Position numbers and translations under genes: made by a program. 64,000 nt of DNA from Flagellimonas amphidinii (lineage in GTDB: Bacteria; Bacteroidota; Bacteroidia; Flavobacteriales; Flavobacteriaceae): contig NZ_JABFNN010000040.1 in NCBI RefSeq assembly GCF_013090115.1, positions 1-64,000 on the forward strand, read 5' to 3'. Under the pieces are notes generated by a model, which saw nothing but the letters and a program-made list of their open reading frames with translations, ran no database searches and was not told where the DNA came from. This document shows, one piece after another, positions 53,751 to 63,380 of this stretch. Numbering within the stretch: the stretch's first letter is position 1; each line of letters opens with the position of its first letter.

Positions 53751-55015
53751 TGTATGATATAATTGTTGTTGGCGGTGGTGCTGCTGGATTTTATGCTGCA
53801 ATTCACATTGCAGAACGGTCCCCAGATTTAAAAGTGGCCATTTTTGAAAGAGGAAAGACTGTGCTATCCAAGGTAAAAGTATCTGGAGGTGGTAGGTGTA
53901 ATGTGACGCACGGAGAATTTTCTGTTAAGGATTTGACAACCAATTATCCTAGGGGAGAAAAAGAACTTTTGGGACCTTTTCATTCCTATGCTCCCATGGA
54001 TGTGATAGCTTTCTTTGATGAAAGGGGAGTTGCTCTAAAAATTGAGGAAGATGGCCGTATTTTTCCTAAAAGTAATTCTTCCCAAACGATCATAGATTGT
54101 TTTGTTAATGAGGCTCAACGTCTTGGTGTGAAGGTCCTGAAAAATAGTGCGGTAAAGCAGTTTGAAAAAAATGGGACATTATGGAAAATAACGACCATGA
54201 ACAAACATTACACGGCCAAAAAACTCTTGCTTTGCACAGGAAGTAACCCTAAAATATGGAAGCAATTGGAGCAATTGGGCCATAAAATAGTTCCGCCAGT
54301 ACCTTCCCTGTTCACCTTCAATATCAATGATGAAAGATTAAAAGGTATTCAGGGAATTAGTGTTGATGCTACCGTGGAGATACCTTCCAAAACAGTTTTT
54401 GCATCAAAAGCCAACCTTAATTTAAAAAGTAAATCCAAAGAAATCCCTGTTCTTTCATCAGAGGGGCCGGTATTGATAACGCATTGGGGGTTAAGTGGTC
54501 CAGCTATCCTAAAACTTTCAGCATGGGGGGCCAATATTCTCCATGAGTATCAATATCAGTTTAGGGTGAACATCAATTGGTCACCTGAGTATACCACAAC
54601 CTCTATGACTGGCTATTTAAAGAAGGTTAAAGAGGTTGAAGCGAAGAAAACAATTGTAAGAACCCAAGCCGTGGATATTCCAAAAAGACTTTGGGCCAAA
54701 TTGGTTCACGCATCAGGAATCAGTAAAGAATTAAAATGGGCAGATGCTACCAAAGAACATCTTCAAAACCTTGCAGAACAACTTACAGCTTCTTCTTTTC
54801 GGGTGGAAGGAAAAAGTACTTTCAAAGAAGAATTTGTAATTGCAGGCGGGGTGGACTTGAAAGAAATCAACTTTAAGACCTTTGAAAGCAAGTTGCATCC
54901 AAATCTATATTTTGCCGGTGAAATCATCAATGTGGATGCCATTACTGGAGGATTCAATTTTCAAAATGCTTGGACCGGAGCATATATTGCTGCCAAGGCC
55001 ATTACATCAGAATAG
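53750..55015 (+). CDS. HI0933/YhiN-family FAD-dependent oxidoreductase
   Basis: A 421-residue flavoprotein. The Rossmann motif VVGGGAAGFYAAIHIAE (about 6-22), the family motif KVSGGGRCNVTHG (about 44-56), the internal SGPAILKLSAWGA and the C-terminal ITGGFNFQNAWTGAY are all present. Members were described as aminoacetone oxidases in one case; most remain uncharacterised. It is translationally coupled to the phosphodiesterase gene by a one-base overlap. Its stop is immediately followed by the convergent glpF stop codon. Confidence 0.88.
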   Translation: MYDIIVVGGGAAGFYAAIHIAERSPDLKVAIFERGKTVLSKVKVSGGGRCNVTHGEFSVKDLTTNYPRGEKELLGPFHSYAPMDVIAFFDERGVALKIEEDGRIFPKSNSSQTIIDCFVNEAQRLGVKVLKNSAVKQFEKNGTLWKITTMNKHYTAKKLLLCTGSNPKIWKQLEQLGHKIVPPVPSLFTFNINDERLKGIQGISVDATVEIPSKTVFASKANLNLKSKSKEIPVLSSEGPVLITHWGLSGPAILKLSAWGANILHEYQYQFRVNINWSPEYTTTSMTGYLKKVKEVEAKKTIVRTQAVDIPKRLWAKLVHASGISKELKWADATKEHLQNLAEQLTASSFRVEGKSTFKEEFVIAGGVDLKEINFKTFESKLHPNLYFAGEIINVDAITGGFNFQNAWTGAYIAAKAITSE

Positions 55016-55744
55016 TCATTGTAACAATAGAGCGATACCGGCTGCAAGCGCAGCACCTAAAATGGGCCCAACAACCGGAATCCAAGAATATCCCCAACCG
55101 TTGGAGCCTTTATTTTTAATCGGTACGAGCGCATGAACAATACGTGGTCCTAAATCACGTGCGGGATTAATAGCATAACCTGTAGTACCTCCTAAAGAAA
55201 GTCCTATGCCCCAAACAATAAGGGCAACCGGCAAAGCCCCCAAGGATCCAAGACCTATGATGGTATTGTCTTTGGTGGCTACCGCATCTGTAAAATAAAG
55301 AACGGCAAAAACTAGCACAAAGGTTCCCAATATCTCGGTCAAAATGTTCAAAAAAGTATTGGGTATTGCAGGGGCATTACAGAAAACACCTCTTTTGGTA
55401 TTGCCGTCTTCTGTTGCATCAAAATGGTCTTTGTTGATCAACCAGACAAAGAAAGCTCCCAACATAGCTCCTATAAATTGAGCAACAATATAACTTGGAA
55501 CTTCCTGCATAGAGAACTCACCCGCAAATGCCAAACCTAAAGTTACGGCAGGGTTCATATGTGCTCCGCTGTAAGGTCCGGCCACTACGACCCCTGTATA
55601 AACGGCAAAGGCCCATCCGGTGGTAATTACAATCCAGCCGGAGCCGCTTCCATATGTTTTTTGCAAGGAAACATTGGCATTTACGCCACATCCCAATAAC
55701 ATTAAAAGAAATGTGCCTACAATTTCAGCAACAAAAGGTGTCAT
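55016..55744 (-). CDS. glpF: Glycerol uptake facilitator (aquaglyceroporin)
   Basis: A 242-residue MIP channel of six helices. The two pore loops carry the NPA motifs: HMNPAVTLG (about 63-71) and AINPARDLG. The Asp after the second NPAR is the mark of glycerol-conducting GlpF proteins against water-only aquaporins. It follows glpK by 21 bp in one unit. Confidence 0.95.
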   Translation of the reverse strand: MTPFVAEIVGTFLLMLLGCGVNANVSLQKTYGSGSGWIVITTGWAFAVYTGVVVAGPYSGAHMNPAVTLGLAFAGEFSMQEVPSYIVAQFIGAMLGAFFVWLINKDHFDATEDGNTKRGVFCNAPAIPNTFLNILTEILGTFVLVFAVLYFTDAVATKDNTIIGLGSLGALPVALIVWGIGLSLGGTTGYAINPARDLGPRIVHALVPIKNKGSNGWGYSWIPVVGPILGAALAAGIALLLQ

Positions 55745-55765
55745 AGTCGGTTATTTTTAAAATAT

Positions 55766-57262
55766 TCAGGAATTGTTTGCCCAAAACTCCAATGACTTAA
55801 CTGCTCTGTACCAGCCTTGTATGCCTTGCTCAACAGCTTTTCTTTCATTGGTTGGGTTAAAATGAACATCTGCTTGCCAAATATCTTGAATTTCTTCGGG
55901 ATTTTTCCAATATTCTACTGCCAATCCAGCCAAATAAGCAGCACCCATGACCGTGGTTTCAACAATTTTGGGTCTCACGGTTATCGTGTTGAGGACATCT
56001 GCTTGAAACTGCATCAACATATTGTTGACGGTGGCCCCACCATCCACACGTAGTTCCTTAATTGAAATTCCAGAGTCAGCTTCCATTGCTTTCAACACAT
56101 CCATGGTCTGATAGGCAATGGATTCTATGGCAGCCCTTGCAATATGGGCATCCGTACTACCTCTCGTTAGCCCAAAAATGGTGCCTTGGGCGTGTTGGTT
56201 CCAATAAGGAGCTCCCAATCCGGCAAAAGCTGGAACCAAATACACTCCTTCTGAGCTTTCAACCGAACCGGCCAGTTGTTCCACTTCGGATGAGGTTTTT
56301 ATAATCTTTAGGCTATCGCGTAGCCATTGTACCACTGCTCCTGCAATAAAAATACTCCCCTCCAGGGCATAATGGGTTTTTCCATTGATTTTCCAAGCGA
56401 CAGTGGTAAGTAAATTGTTTTTAGAGAAAATAGGTTTTTCCCCAATGTTCATCAACATAAAACAGCCTGTTCCATAAGTGTTTTTAACCATTCCCTTTTT
56501 GGTGCACATTTGACCAAAAAGAGCAGCTTGTTGGTCGCCAGCTATTCCCGCTATGGGAATTTTTGAAGCAAAGAAATTTGGACTTGTATAGCCATACAAT
56601 TCGCTGGATTGTTTCACTTCTGGGAGCATACTTTTGGGAATGGTGAACAATTCCAATAGTTCATCGTCCCAATCCAAAGTGTTGATGTTGAAAATCAATG
56701 TTCGCGAAGCATTGGTCACATCGGTAATGTGAAGTTTGCCTTCGGTCATTTTCCAAATCAACCAAGTATCAATGGTCCCCATGGCCAAATCTCCCGCTTC
56801 CGCCATTTTTCGTGCGCCGTCAACATGGTCCAAAATCCATTTTACTTTAGTGCCAGAAAAATAGGAATCAATGACCAATCCGGTTTTTTCACGGATTATT
56901 TCAGATTTCCCCTGATTTTTTAAAGTATCGCAATAATCAGCGGTTCTTTTATCTTGCCAAACAATGGCATTATAAATAGGTTCACCAGTTTTCCGGTTCC
57001 AAACCACCACGGTCTCCCGTTGATTGGTGATGCCAATCGCGGCCATTTGCTCAGCTTTCAAGCCTTTTTTACTGACGGCTTCTGCAGCCATTCCAGCTTG
57101 GGTGGCCCAAATTTCTGTTGGATCATGTTCCACCCACCCTGGTTTTGGAAATATTTGGGTAAATTCTTTTTGGGCCACCGAGATTATGGAACCCTTTTCA
57201 TCAACGACCACAGCCCTAGAACTGGTGGTCCCTTGATCAAGTGCAAGGATATATCGGTTCAT
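55766..57262 (-). CDS. glpK: Glycerol kinase
   Basis: A 498-residue FGGY-family kinase making glycerol-3-phosphate from glycerol and ATP. It begins [18 protein letters not shown]; substrate and ATP motifs include [48 protein letters not shown] and [11 protein letters not shown]. The length is typical. No glpD (glycerol-3-phosphate dehydrogenase) is in the window; it must lie elsewhere. The gene leads glpK-glpF. Confidence 0.97.
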   Translation of the reverse strand: MNRYILALDQGTTSSRAVVVDEKGSIISVAQKEFTQIFPKPGWVEHDPTEIWATQAGMAAEAVSKKGLKAEQMAAIGITNQRETVVVWNRKTGEPIYNAIVWQDKRTADYCDTLKNQGKSEIIREKTGLVIDSYFSGTKVKWILDHVDGARKMAEAGDLAMGTIDTWLIWKMTEGKLHITDVTNASRTLIFNINTLDWDDELLELFTIPKSMLPEVKQSSELYGYTSPNFFASKIPIAGIAGDQQAALFGQMCTKKGMVKNTYGTGCFMLMNIGEKPIFSKNNLLTTVAWKINGKTHYALEGSIFIAGAVVQWLRDSLKIIKTSSEVEQLAGSVESSEGVYLVPAFAGLGAPYWNQHAQGTIFGLTRGSTDAHIARAAIESIAYQTMDVLKAMEADSGISIKELRVDGGATVNNMLMQFQADVLNTITVRPKIVETTVMGAAYLAGLAVEYWKNPEEIQDIWQADVHFNPTNERKAVEQGIQGWYRAVKSLEFWANNS

Positions 57263-57332
57263 TTAGTTTTGTTTAGTGTGTTTGAATTTACTAAAATAAA
57301 TCGGAGTAATTTTAACTATCAAAAGCTTAAAC

Positions 57333-57869
57333 ATGAAAACATTTATTGCACTTCTAAGAGGAATCAATGTAAGTGGACAGAAGAAAATCAAAATGGCAGA
57401 TTTGAAGGTTTCCCTTGAAAAGATAGGTCTTCAAAACGTGACAACCTATATCCAAAGTGGCAATGTTGTTTTCAAAAGTAATGTTGATAAGGCTTCAGCA
57501 CTAGAAGAATTGATCCATACATGTATTTTAAAGAATTTTGGTTTTGAAGTTCCTATTTTGGTCATAACATCCGATGTAGTTCAAAAAGTATTGGAAGCAA
57601 ATCCATTTAAAGATGAGACTGAAGAAAATTGCTTGTATTTTGTATTGCTAAAGCAACCTCCACAACAAGAATTGGTTTATAAGCTGAATGAACAGGATTT
57701 TCCCAATGAAGATTTTCACATTGTTCCCAACTGTGTTTATCTCTGTTGTAGAAAAGGTTATGGGAATGCTAAACTCAACAACAATCTTATAGAGCATAAA
57801 TTAAAGGTGCAGGCAACTACCCGCAATCTAAAAACCATGAAAAAACTATTGGATATGGCAAGCAATTAA
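57333..57869 (+). CDS. DUF1697 family protein
   Basis: A 178-residue protein of the DUF1697 family. The family hallmarks are the start IALLRGINVSGQKKIKMADLK and TYIQSGNVVFKS. The function is not established. No signal or membrane segment is present. The last four bases overlap the stop of the convergent TspO gene, and it is otherwise alone. Confidence 0.9.
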   Translation: MKTFIALLRGINVSGQKKIKMADLKVSLEKIGLQNVTTYIQSGNVVFKSNVDKASALEELIHTCILKNFGFEVPILVITSDVVQKVLEANPFKDETEENCLYFVLLKQPPQQELVYKLNEQDFPNEDFHIVPNCVYLCCRKGYGNAKLNNNLIEHKLKVQATTRNLKTMKKLLDMASN

Positions 57870-58342
57870 GGATTTAGCTCCCAAATCTTGTAGTTGAGCA
57901 GTGCAGCAAAAAGGACCCAGAGCAAATAGGGAATCAATAGATAAGCGGCAACTTTACTTACTACTTTAAACCAGCGAATGGTCAACATAATTAAGGACAG
58001 AAGCCCTAAAATCACCAATAAGGCCCAAGAAGGACTTTTCAAACCAAAAAAGACAATGCTCCATAAGGCATTGAAAAGTAATTGAAAGCCAAAATGATAC
58101 AATGCTGTTTTCACCCAAATATGGTGAAACCCTTTGGACCAAACAATTCCTGCAGAAATACCCATTAAAACATACAAAATGCTCCAAACTGGAGCAAATA
58201 CCTCATTGGGTGGGTTAAATGAGGGTTTTTGCAAAGTAAAATACCAATCGTTAACTGAACTTTGCGTGGCAAAACTGGACAAAAATCCTATCAGCAGACA
58301 AATAGCAACACTAATGGCGATGTAAACAATCCTTTTTTTCAT
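57866..58342 (-). CDS. tspO: TspO/MBR-family membrane protein
   Basis: A 158-residue five-helix membrane protein. The family motifs WYFTLQKPSFNPPNEVFAPVW (stretch from about 33) and LLFNALWSIVFFGLKSP are clear, with the C-terminal YLLWVLFAALLNYKIWELN. TspO proteins bind porphyrins and sterols and take part in stress or photooxidative responses in bacteria. In the marine setting a link to light or tetrapyrrole handling is possible but not shown. It is convergent with DUF1697 and divergent from the isoprenoid operon. Confidence 0.94.
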   Translation of the reverse strand: MKKRIVYIAISVAICLLIGFLSSFATQSSVNDWYFTLQKPSFNPPNEVFAPVWSILYVLMGISAGIVWSKGFHHIWVKTALYHFGFQLLFNALWSIVFFGLKSPSWALLVILGLLSLIMLTIRWFKVVSKVAAYLLIPYLLWVLFAALLNYKIWELNP

Positions 58343-58411
58343 AGTCTGAGCAACGAGGTCTAAAATAAGAATTTATTTGTTTCTACTTAGATGGAAGCGA
58401 TTTGCAAATTT

Positions 58412-58419
58412 TATATTTG
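58412..58419 (+). promoter_or_regulatory. Bacteroidetes -7 box for mvaD
   Basis: TATATTTG matches TAnnTTTG exactly and lies 16 bp before the ATG at 58436. It rules against the upstream in-frame ATG at 58391. Confidence 0.6.
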
Positions 58420-58435
58420 CCAAAATACATTTCCA

Positions 58436-59518
58436 ATGACCGAAAAAGACTTTCTGCCCTCCCCATACAAAGAATTACCACAAGAGGGAAAGGTAATATG
58501 GAAGGCTCCCAGTAATATTGCGTTGGTCAAATATTGGGGAAAAAAAGAAAATCAGATACCGGCCAATCCATCTATTAGTTTCACTTTGGATGCTTGTGCC
58601 ACAACCACTTCTATATCGTTTAAGGAGAGAGACGATAATGGTCAGTTTTCATTTGACTTGATTTTTGAAGGGAAACCCAAACCCGATTTTAAGCCCAAAA
58701 TCCAGACTTTCTTTGAAAGGATTGAAGCTTATGTCCCGTTTCTAAAAAACTATGATTTCCATATTGAAACTTCCAATTCCTTTCCGCATAGTAGTGGAAT
58801 TGCCTCTTCAGCAAGTGGAATGGCTGCTTTGGCACTTTGCCTTATGGATATTGAAAAACAACTGAATCCAGAAATAACCCAGGAATTTTTCAATAAAAAA
58901 GCCTCTTTTTTGGCTCGGTTGGGTTCTGGAAGCGCTTGCAGAAGTATTGAAGGAGACCTTATTCAATGGGGAATGCACGAATCCTTTGCAGAGAGCTCGG
59001 ATTTGTTTGGAATGGGATACCCCTTTAATGTAAATCCTGTTTTCAAAAATTTCCATGATACCATTCTGTTGGTGCACAAAGGAGAAAAACAAGTTAGCAG
59101 TACAGTGGGACATAATTTGATGCATGGACATCCATTTGCCGAGCAACGTTTTGCCCAGGCCCATGAAAATTTGGATAAACTCAAGGCCATTTTTGAAAAT
59201 GGTGATTTGGAGGCATTCATCAGCATTGTTGAAAGTGAAGCGTTGACCCTGCATGCCATGATGATGACCAGCATGCCGTATTTTATATTGATGAAGCCAG
59301 ATACACTTCAAATCATTGAAAAAATATGGGCTTACAGAAAATCAAACGGAGTGCCCATTTGCTTTACTTTGGATGCAGGTGCCAATGTACATGTGCTGTA
59401 TCCAGAATCGGTTAAGGAAAAAGCCATCCAATTTATTCAGGATGAATTGGTTGTGCATTGTGAGAATGGACATTATATTTGCGATCGAATTGGGAAGGGT
59501 GCACGTAGAATACGTTGA
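58436..59518 (+). CDS. mvaD: Diphosphomevalonate decarboxylase
   Basis: A 360-residue GHMP-superfamily enzyme converting mevalonate diphosphate to isopentenyl diphosphate with ATP. The motifs are APSNIALVKYWGKK (about 24-37), PHSSGIASSASGMAA (the ATP loop), LGSGSACRSI with the catalytic Asp replaced by neighbouring family residues in the usual SACRS setting, and LDAGANVHVLY. The start at 58436 is supported by the -7 box. The mevalonate-kinase-like gene follows after 76 bp with its own promoter. Confidence 0.94.
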   Translation: MTEKDFLPSPYKELPQEGKVIWKAPSNIALVKYWGKKENQIPANPSISFTLDACATTTSISFKERDDNGQFSFDLIFEGKPKPDFKPKIQTFFERIEAYVPFLKNYDFHIETSNSFPHSSGIASSASGMAALALCLMDIEKQLNPEITQEFFNKKASFLARLGSGSACRSIEGDLIQWGMHESFAESSDLFGMGYPFNVNPVFKNFHDTILLVHKGEKQVSSTVGHNLMHGHPFAEQRFAQAHENLDKLKAIFENGDLEAFISIVESEALTLHAMMMTSMPYFILMKPDTLQIIEKIWAYRKSNGVPICFTLDAGANVHVLYPESVKEKAIQFIQDELVVHCENGHYICDRIGKGARRIR

Positions 59519-59556
59519 TTTTATCCAATATTTCTATTTGTTCACCGTTAACCAAA

Positions 59557-59585
59557 TTTGATTAAACGCAAATATTGTATCTTAG
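59557..59585 (+). promoter_or_regulatory. Probable promoter of the mevalonate kinase-UbiA-nitrilase run
   Basis: TTTG (59557-59560), a 17-base spacer and TATCTTAG (59578-59585, seven of eight matches) lie nine bases before the ATG at 59595. Confidence 0.45.
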
Positions 59586-59594
59586 ACGAGTACT

Positions 59595-60533
59595 ATGAAA
59601 GGACCACTCTTTTATTCTAAAATTCTTCTTTTTGGAGAATATGGTATCATCAAAGATTCCAAGGGCCTTTCCATTCCCTATAATTTTTTCAAAGGAGCGT
59701 TAAAAACAGATACAAATCTTACGGGTGTAGCCAAAGATTCCAACCAAGGACTTAAGGCTTATGCTTCCTATCTTGAAGATTTGGAAAAGGAAGAACCAAA
59801 TTTGGTTTCTTTCGATTTGGAATCCTTGGGAAAAGATATTGCCCACGGAATGTACTTTGATAGTTCAATCCCTCAGGGATATGGTATTGGAAGTAGTGGG
59901 GCATTGGTGGCTGCCATTTATGATAAGTATGCCAACAATAAAATCACGGTCCTTGAAAATTTAACCCGGGAAAAGCTTTTGAGGCTCAAAGAGATTTTCG
60001 GAAAAATGGAATCCTTTTTCCACGGTAAATCTTCCGGATTGGATCCTTTGAACAGCTATTTAAGCCTGCCTATACTCATCAATTCCAAAGACAATATTGA
60101 ATCCACCAGTATACCTTCCCAAAACAAAGAAGGAAAAGGTGCAGTTTTTCTTTTGGATAGTGGCATGACCGGCGAAACGGCTCCCATGGTACAGCTGTTC
60201 ATGGAAAAAATGAAGCAGGAAGGGTTCCGTAGTATGATCAAAGATCAATTCATTAAACATACTGATGCTTGCGTAGAGGATTTCTTGAGTGGCAATGTAA
60301 AATCCTTGTTTGGAAATTTAAAACAGCTATCGCATGTGGTTTTGGATCACTTCAAACCCATGATACCGTCTAAATTCCATCAACTTTGGCAGCAAGGTAT
60401 AGAAAGCAACGACTACTACCTCAAACTTTGCGGTTCTGGAGGTGGAGGATACATTTTGGGCTTCACCCAAGACCTGGAAAAAGCAAAAAAAGCTTTGCAA
60501 GGCCATAAATTGGAAGTGGTATACAGCTTCTAA
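59595..60533 (+). CDS. GHMP kinase, mevalonate-kinase-like
   Basis: A 312-residue kinase of the mevalonate pathway. It starts YSKILLFGEYGIIKDSKGL, carries the ATP loop PQGYGIGSSGALVAA (about 93-107), the motif GKSSGLDPLNSYLS, and the C-terminal glycine loop LKLCGSGGGGYILGF. It is shorter than typical mevalonate kinases and lacks their usual signature around the substrate site, so phosphomevalonate kinase is the alternative. Its neighbours (mvaD, UbiA) fit either. It lies eight bases before the UbiA gene. Confidence 0.85.
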   Translation: MKGPLFYSKILLFGEYGIIKDSKGLSIPYNFFKGALKTDTNLTGVAKDSNQGLKAYASYLEDLEKEEPNLVSFDLESLGKDIAHGMYFDSSIPQGYGIGSSGALVAAIYDKYANNKITVLENLTREKLLRLKEIFGKMESFFHGKSSGLDPLNSYLSLPILINSKDNIESTSIPSQNKEGKGAVFLLDSGMTGETAPMVQLFMEKMKQEGFRSMIKDQFIKHTDACVEDFLSGNVKSLFGNLKQLSHVVLDHFKPMIPSKFHQLWQQGIESNDYYLKLCGSGGGGYILGFTQDLEKAKKALQGHKLEVVYSF

Positions 60534-60541
60534 TCCATCTT

Positions 60542-61447
60542 ATGCTTAGTAGAAGAAATAGACTCCTGCTTTTTAAGCTATTGAGTTTATTTTCCGTTGT
60601 GCGCGGTTACAATATTCTGATCATTACGCTGGCGCAGTATTTAACCTCCATTTATATTCTTGCTCCACATTTGCGGCTGCGAGAAGTAATTTTGGACATC
60701 AACCTTTTTTTGATCGTTACCGCATCGGCTTTGGTCATCGCCAGTGGATATATCATCAATAATTTTTATGATGCGGAAAAGGATCTCATCAACAAACCCA
60801 CCAAAAGCATGTTAGATCGGTTGGTGAGTCAACGTTTTAAACTTACCACCTATTTTATCCTCAACTTTTTAGCGGTTTTTGCAACCAGTTACATTTCTTT
60901 TAGGGCGGTACTGTTTTTCTCGGCCTATATTTTTGGTATTTGGATTTATTCCCACAAACTCAAGCGAATCCCATTCATAGGAAATCTCGTTTCGGCCACT
61001 TTGGCCATAGCCCCATTTTTTGCGGTTTTTGTGTACTATAAAAACTTCGATACCGTCATTTTTGTGCATGCAGTGTTTCTTTTTCTGTTGATTTTAGCCC
61101 GGGAAATGATCAAAGATTTGGAGAATATTGCGGGAGACATGGCGCAGAATTACAAAACCGTCCCGATCATCCACGGCCCAAAAACATCCAAAATCGTCAT
61201 AGGATTGCTCATTTTTTTGACTTTGGTTCCAGCAATACTACTGATCAAAACCTTTGATGTGGGCTATATGTACATTTACTTTTATGCCTGTATTCTGCTG
61301 TTGGGTATTTTTTTGGTATTGTTGTCAAAAGCGAAATCGAAAAAACACTACGTTTGGTTGCATAATATTTTAAAGTTCATCATTGTAGGAGGGGTTTTCA
61401 GTATTTTGTTGATTGACATTGATTTGGTCATAAATCGAATTGTATAA
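60542..61447 (+). CDS. UbiA-family prenyltransferase
   Basis: A 301-residue integral membrane enzyme with about eight or nine helices. Both Asp-rich motifs are visible: NNFYDAEKDLINKP (about 74-87, DxxxD) and REMIKDLENIAGDMAQ (about 183-198). Such enzymes transfer a prenyl chain to an acceptor; flavobacterial members next to mevalonate genes are often annotated geranylgeranylglycerol-phosphate geranylgeranyltransferase. Menaquinone or heme O prenylation are alternatives. Its stop shares one base with the nitrilase start. Confidence 0.88.
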   Translation: MLSRRNRLLLFKLLSLFSVVRGYNILIITLAQYLTSIYILAPHLRLREVILDINLFLIVTASALVIASGYIINNFYDAEKDLINKPTKSMLDRLVSQRFKLTTYFILNFLAVFATSYISFRAVLFFSAYIFGIWIYSHKLKRIPFIGNLVSATLAIAPFFAVFVYYKNFDTVIFVHAVFLFLLILAREMIKDLENIAGDMAQNYKTVPIIHGPKTSKIVIGLLIFLTLVPAILLIKTFDVGYMYIYFYACILLLGIFLVLLSKAKSKKHYVWLHNILKFIIVGGVFSILLIDIDLVINRIV

Positions 61448-62397
61448 TGGAAAATATATTGAAAGTGGCCATGGCCCAGATTGCCCCAGTTTGGTTGGAT
61501 AAATCAGCGACGCTGGAAAAAATAAAACGGACCGTGACCGAAGCGGCCTCCCAAAAAACAGAACTTTTGATTTTTGGTGAAGCTTTTCTGCCCGGTTATC
61601 CCTTCTGGTTGGCACACACGGAAGGTGCGGCTTGGGACTTGAAAGTGAACAAAGAATTGCATGCGCATTACGCCAGAAACTCAATCCAAATTGAGGCAGG
61701 GGAATTGGATGGCATCTGTCAAATGGCAAAAGAGCATCAAATGGCCATCTATTTGGGGATGATGGAACGGGCCAAAGACCGTGGCGGACATAGTTTGTAT
61801 TGTTCTTTGGTTTATATCAATCAAGAGGGAGAGATCAAGTCGGTGCACAGAAAGTTGCAACCCACTTACGATGAAAGGCTAACATGGGCCCCGGGCGATG
61901 GCAATGGCCTTACCGTACATCCTTTGAAGCAGTTTACCGTAGGGGGCCTCAATTGTTGGGAGAATTGGATGCCTTTGCCAAGGGCTGCGCTCTATGGACA
62001 GGGGGAGAATTTGCATGTGGCCGTTTGGCCCGGAGGGTACCACAATACCAAAGACATTACCCGATTTATCGCTCGGGAGTCCAGAAGTTATGTGATTTCG
62101 GTCTCGTCACTGATGCATGCAGATGATTTTCCGAAGGAAACCCCACATTTGGATCAAATTTTGAAAAAGGCGCCCAAGGTTTTGGCCAATGGAGGCTCCG
62201 CCATTGCAGGTCCGGATGGGGAGTGGATCATTGAACCTGTAGTGGACAAAGAGGGGCTGATCTATGCAAAACTGGATTTTAACCGGGTCTATGAGGAACG
62301 ACAAAATTTTGACCCTGTTGGGCACTATTCCCGACCCGATGTGACCAAATTACAGGTGAATAGAGAACGGCAGTCTACGATTGAGATCAACGACTAA
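61447..62397 (+). CDS. Nitrilase-type carbon-nitrogen hydrolase
   Basis: A 316-residue cytoplasmic enzyme with the complete catalytic set Glu45 (FGEAFLPGYP), Lys136 (HRKLQPTYDERLTW) and Cys170 (GGLNCWENWMPL). CWEN and DERLTW place it in branch 1 (true nitrilase, aliphatic or arylacetonitrile type) rather than the amidases. The substrate is unknown. Translation is coupled to UbiA (TAATG). By eye its DNA is markedly richer in G and C than the isoprenoid genes and especially than the next gene. This suggests recent acquisition into the end of the operon. Confidence 0.9.
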   Translation: MENILKVAMAQIAPVWLDKSATLEKIKRTVTEAASQKTELLIFGEAFLPGYPFWLAHTEGAAWDLKVNKELHAHYARNSIQIEAGELDGICQMAKEHQMAIYLGMMERAKDRGGHSLYCSLVYINQEGEIKSVHRKLQPTYDERLTWAPGDGNGLTVHPLKQFTVGGLNCWENWMPLPRAALYGQGENLHVAVWPGGYHNTKDITRFIARESRSYVISVSSLMHADDFPKETPHLDQILKKAPKVLANGGSAIAGPDGEWIIEPVVDKEGLIYAKLDFNRVYEERQNFDPVGHYSRPDVTKLQVNRERQSTIEIND

Positions 62398-62449
62398 TGT
62401 TACGATAATTGGTTGTCCGCTTTTCAATGGTTTTGAGAAAGACACTTAT

Positions 62450-62477
62450 CGGTCTCGTATAACCGAAGTTACGGGTT
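62450..62477. repeat. Left copy of cassette-flanking repeat
   Basis: CGGTCTCGT (62450-62458) and GAAGTTACGGGTT (62465-62477) recur at 63400-63408 and 63436-63448 on the far side of the orphan gene, in the same order and orientation (the second with one difference, A for G). CACTTATCG at 62443-62451 recurs inverted at 63428-63436. Confidence 0.65.
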
Positions 62478-62505
62478 AAATTTACTTAATTTTTGGATTA
62501 AAAAC

Positions 62506-62563
62506 TAACGTTAGCAATTCCGAGTGGATTCGGACGTAGTCGAATCCGCCGTAATTGCGGTTA
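62506..62563. repeat. attC-like imperfect hairpin
   Basis: A 58-base folded-back sequence: TAAC / GTTA at its ends (62506-62509, 62560-62563), GCAATT / AATTGC (62514-62519, 62553-62558) and GGATTCG / CGAATCC (62526-62532, 62541-62547), with unpaired bases between the stems and an eight-base loop. Size, bulges and terminal GTTA-type bases resemble integron cassette attC sites; the classical 7-base core is not exact. It lies just downstream of the orphan gene in that gene's direction, where a cassette would carry it. Confidence 0.45.
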
Positions 62564-62569
62564 TACATT

Positions 62570-62578
62570 GTTGGCAAA
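62570..62578. repeat. Left arm of 9-bp inverted repeat flanking the orphan gene
   Basis: GTTGGCAAA, three bases outside the stop codon, is the exact inverse complement of TTTGCCAAC at 63381-63389 on the other side of the gene. Confidence 0.6.
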
Positions 62579-62581
62579 TCG

Positions 62582-63361
62582 TTATTTTGTTCCAATAATT
62601 AATTCTACTTCGGTAGATTCTAAACTTGGTTTAAGTTCTCCTTTTGCAATTATGTTTATTAGTTTAAAAGACTCAAAAATACCATTAACTCGTTTCGGGT
62701 AGTCTTTTGAATTTACACATATTATTACTCCTTCTTTTGGAACTGTATACATAGCTTGATTAATCCCATTTACTTTCCAATTGGCTAATTCAAATAATTC
62801 TTTAATTTCATGAGCAAATTTAAATGATTCTGAATCTCCCATAATAGAGGTTAAAGTTAACTCTGAACCTTTAAATCTTTTTAGGATTCCTAGTATTTGA
62901 ATTTTGTCGTATTCAGAGACGCCTCTAGAAACAGTTTTTAAACCAATATTTTCTAGCGCATTTCTACTTTTGGAAATTTCTTTTGCTGAAAATTCTGTGA
63001 GAGTCAAATATTTCTCTTGACTTTTATTTAAATCATGAAGTCTAATAATCAATGAGTCATTTTGAAACTTTATTTGATTCAAGTCTTTATTTCTTATTTT
63101 TATTTCAGTATTTAATTCTTGATTTATACTATCAATTCGGTTGAATCTGTTTTTTTGTTCAGATAGTTCTTCTTGGTGTTTAACTTCATCAAGTCTTTTG
63201 TTTTTGTTGTTGTCAATAAACGCAAACCAAATAGATCCTAGACCTAATGTTAGAATAAAAATACCTATTCTAAATTTTTTCTTTTTTGATTTCACGAGAT
63301 AGTCAACTAGAAATTGAAATATCAACGCCAAAGAAGAAATAATTATTAAAGATATTTCCAT
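62582..63361 (-). CDS. Membrane-anchored coiled-coil protein, orphan, cassette-like
   Basis: A 259-residue protein I do not recognise. Two N-terminal membrane helices (about 4-20 and 31-49) are separated by a basic turn (VKSKKKKFR). A charged coiled coil follows (about 55-130) and then a soluble domain of about 130 residues (ISKSRNALENIGLKTVSRG; GVIICVNSKDYPKRVN). The DNA is strikingly AT-rich, unlike the flanking nitrilase and pseudouridine synthase genes. The gene is enclosed by an inverted 9-bp repeat, shared flanking repeats and an attC-like hairpin, so horizontal transfer is likely. No defence or toxin motif could be assigned. Confidence 0.7.
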   Translation of the reverse strand: MEISLIIISSLALIFQFLVDYLVKSKKKKFRIGIFILTLGLGSIWFAFIDNNKNKRLDEVKHQEELSEQKNRFNRIDSINQELNTEIKIRNKDLNQIKFQNDSLIIRLHDLNKSQEKYLTLTEFSAKEISKSRNALENIGLKTVSRGVSEYDKIQILGILKRFKGSELTLTSIMGDSESFKFAHEIKELFELANWKVNGINQAMYTVPKEGVIICVNSKDYPKRVNGIFESFKLINIIAKGELKPSLESTEVELIIGTK

Positions 63362-63380
63362 TTAATGTTAGTTTATAATG

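Noticed and set aside
58808..59311. 167-codon open frame on the minus strand
   Set aside because: Antisense to mvaD motifs; no recognisable domain.
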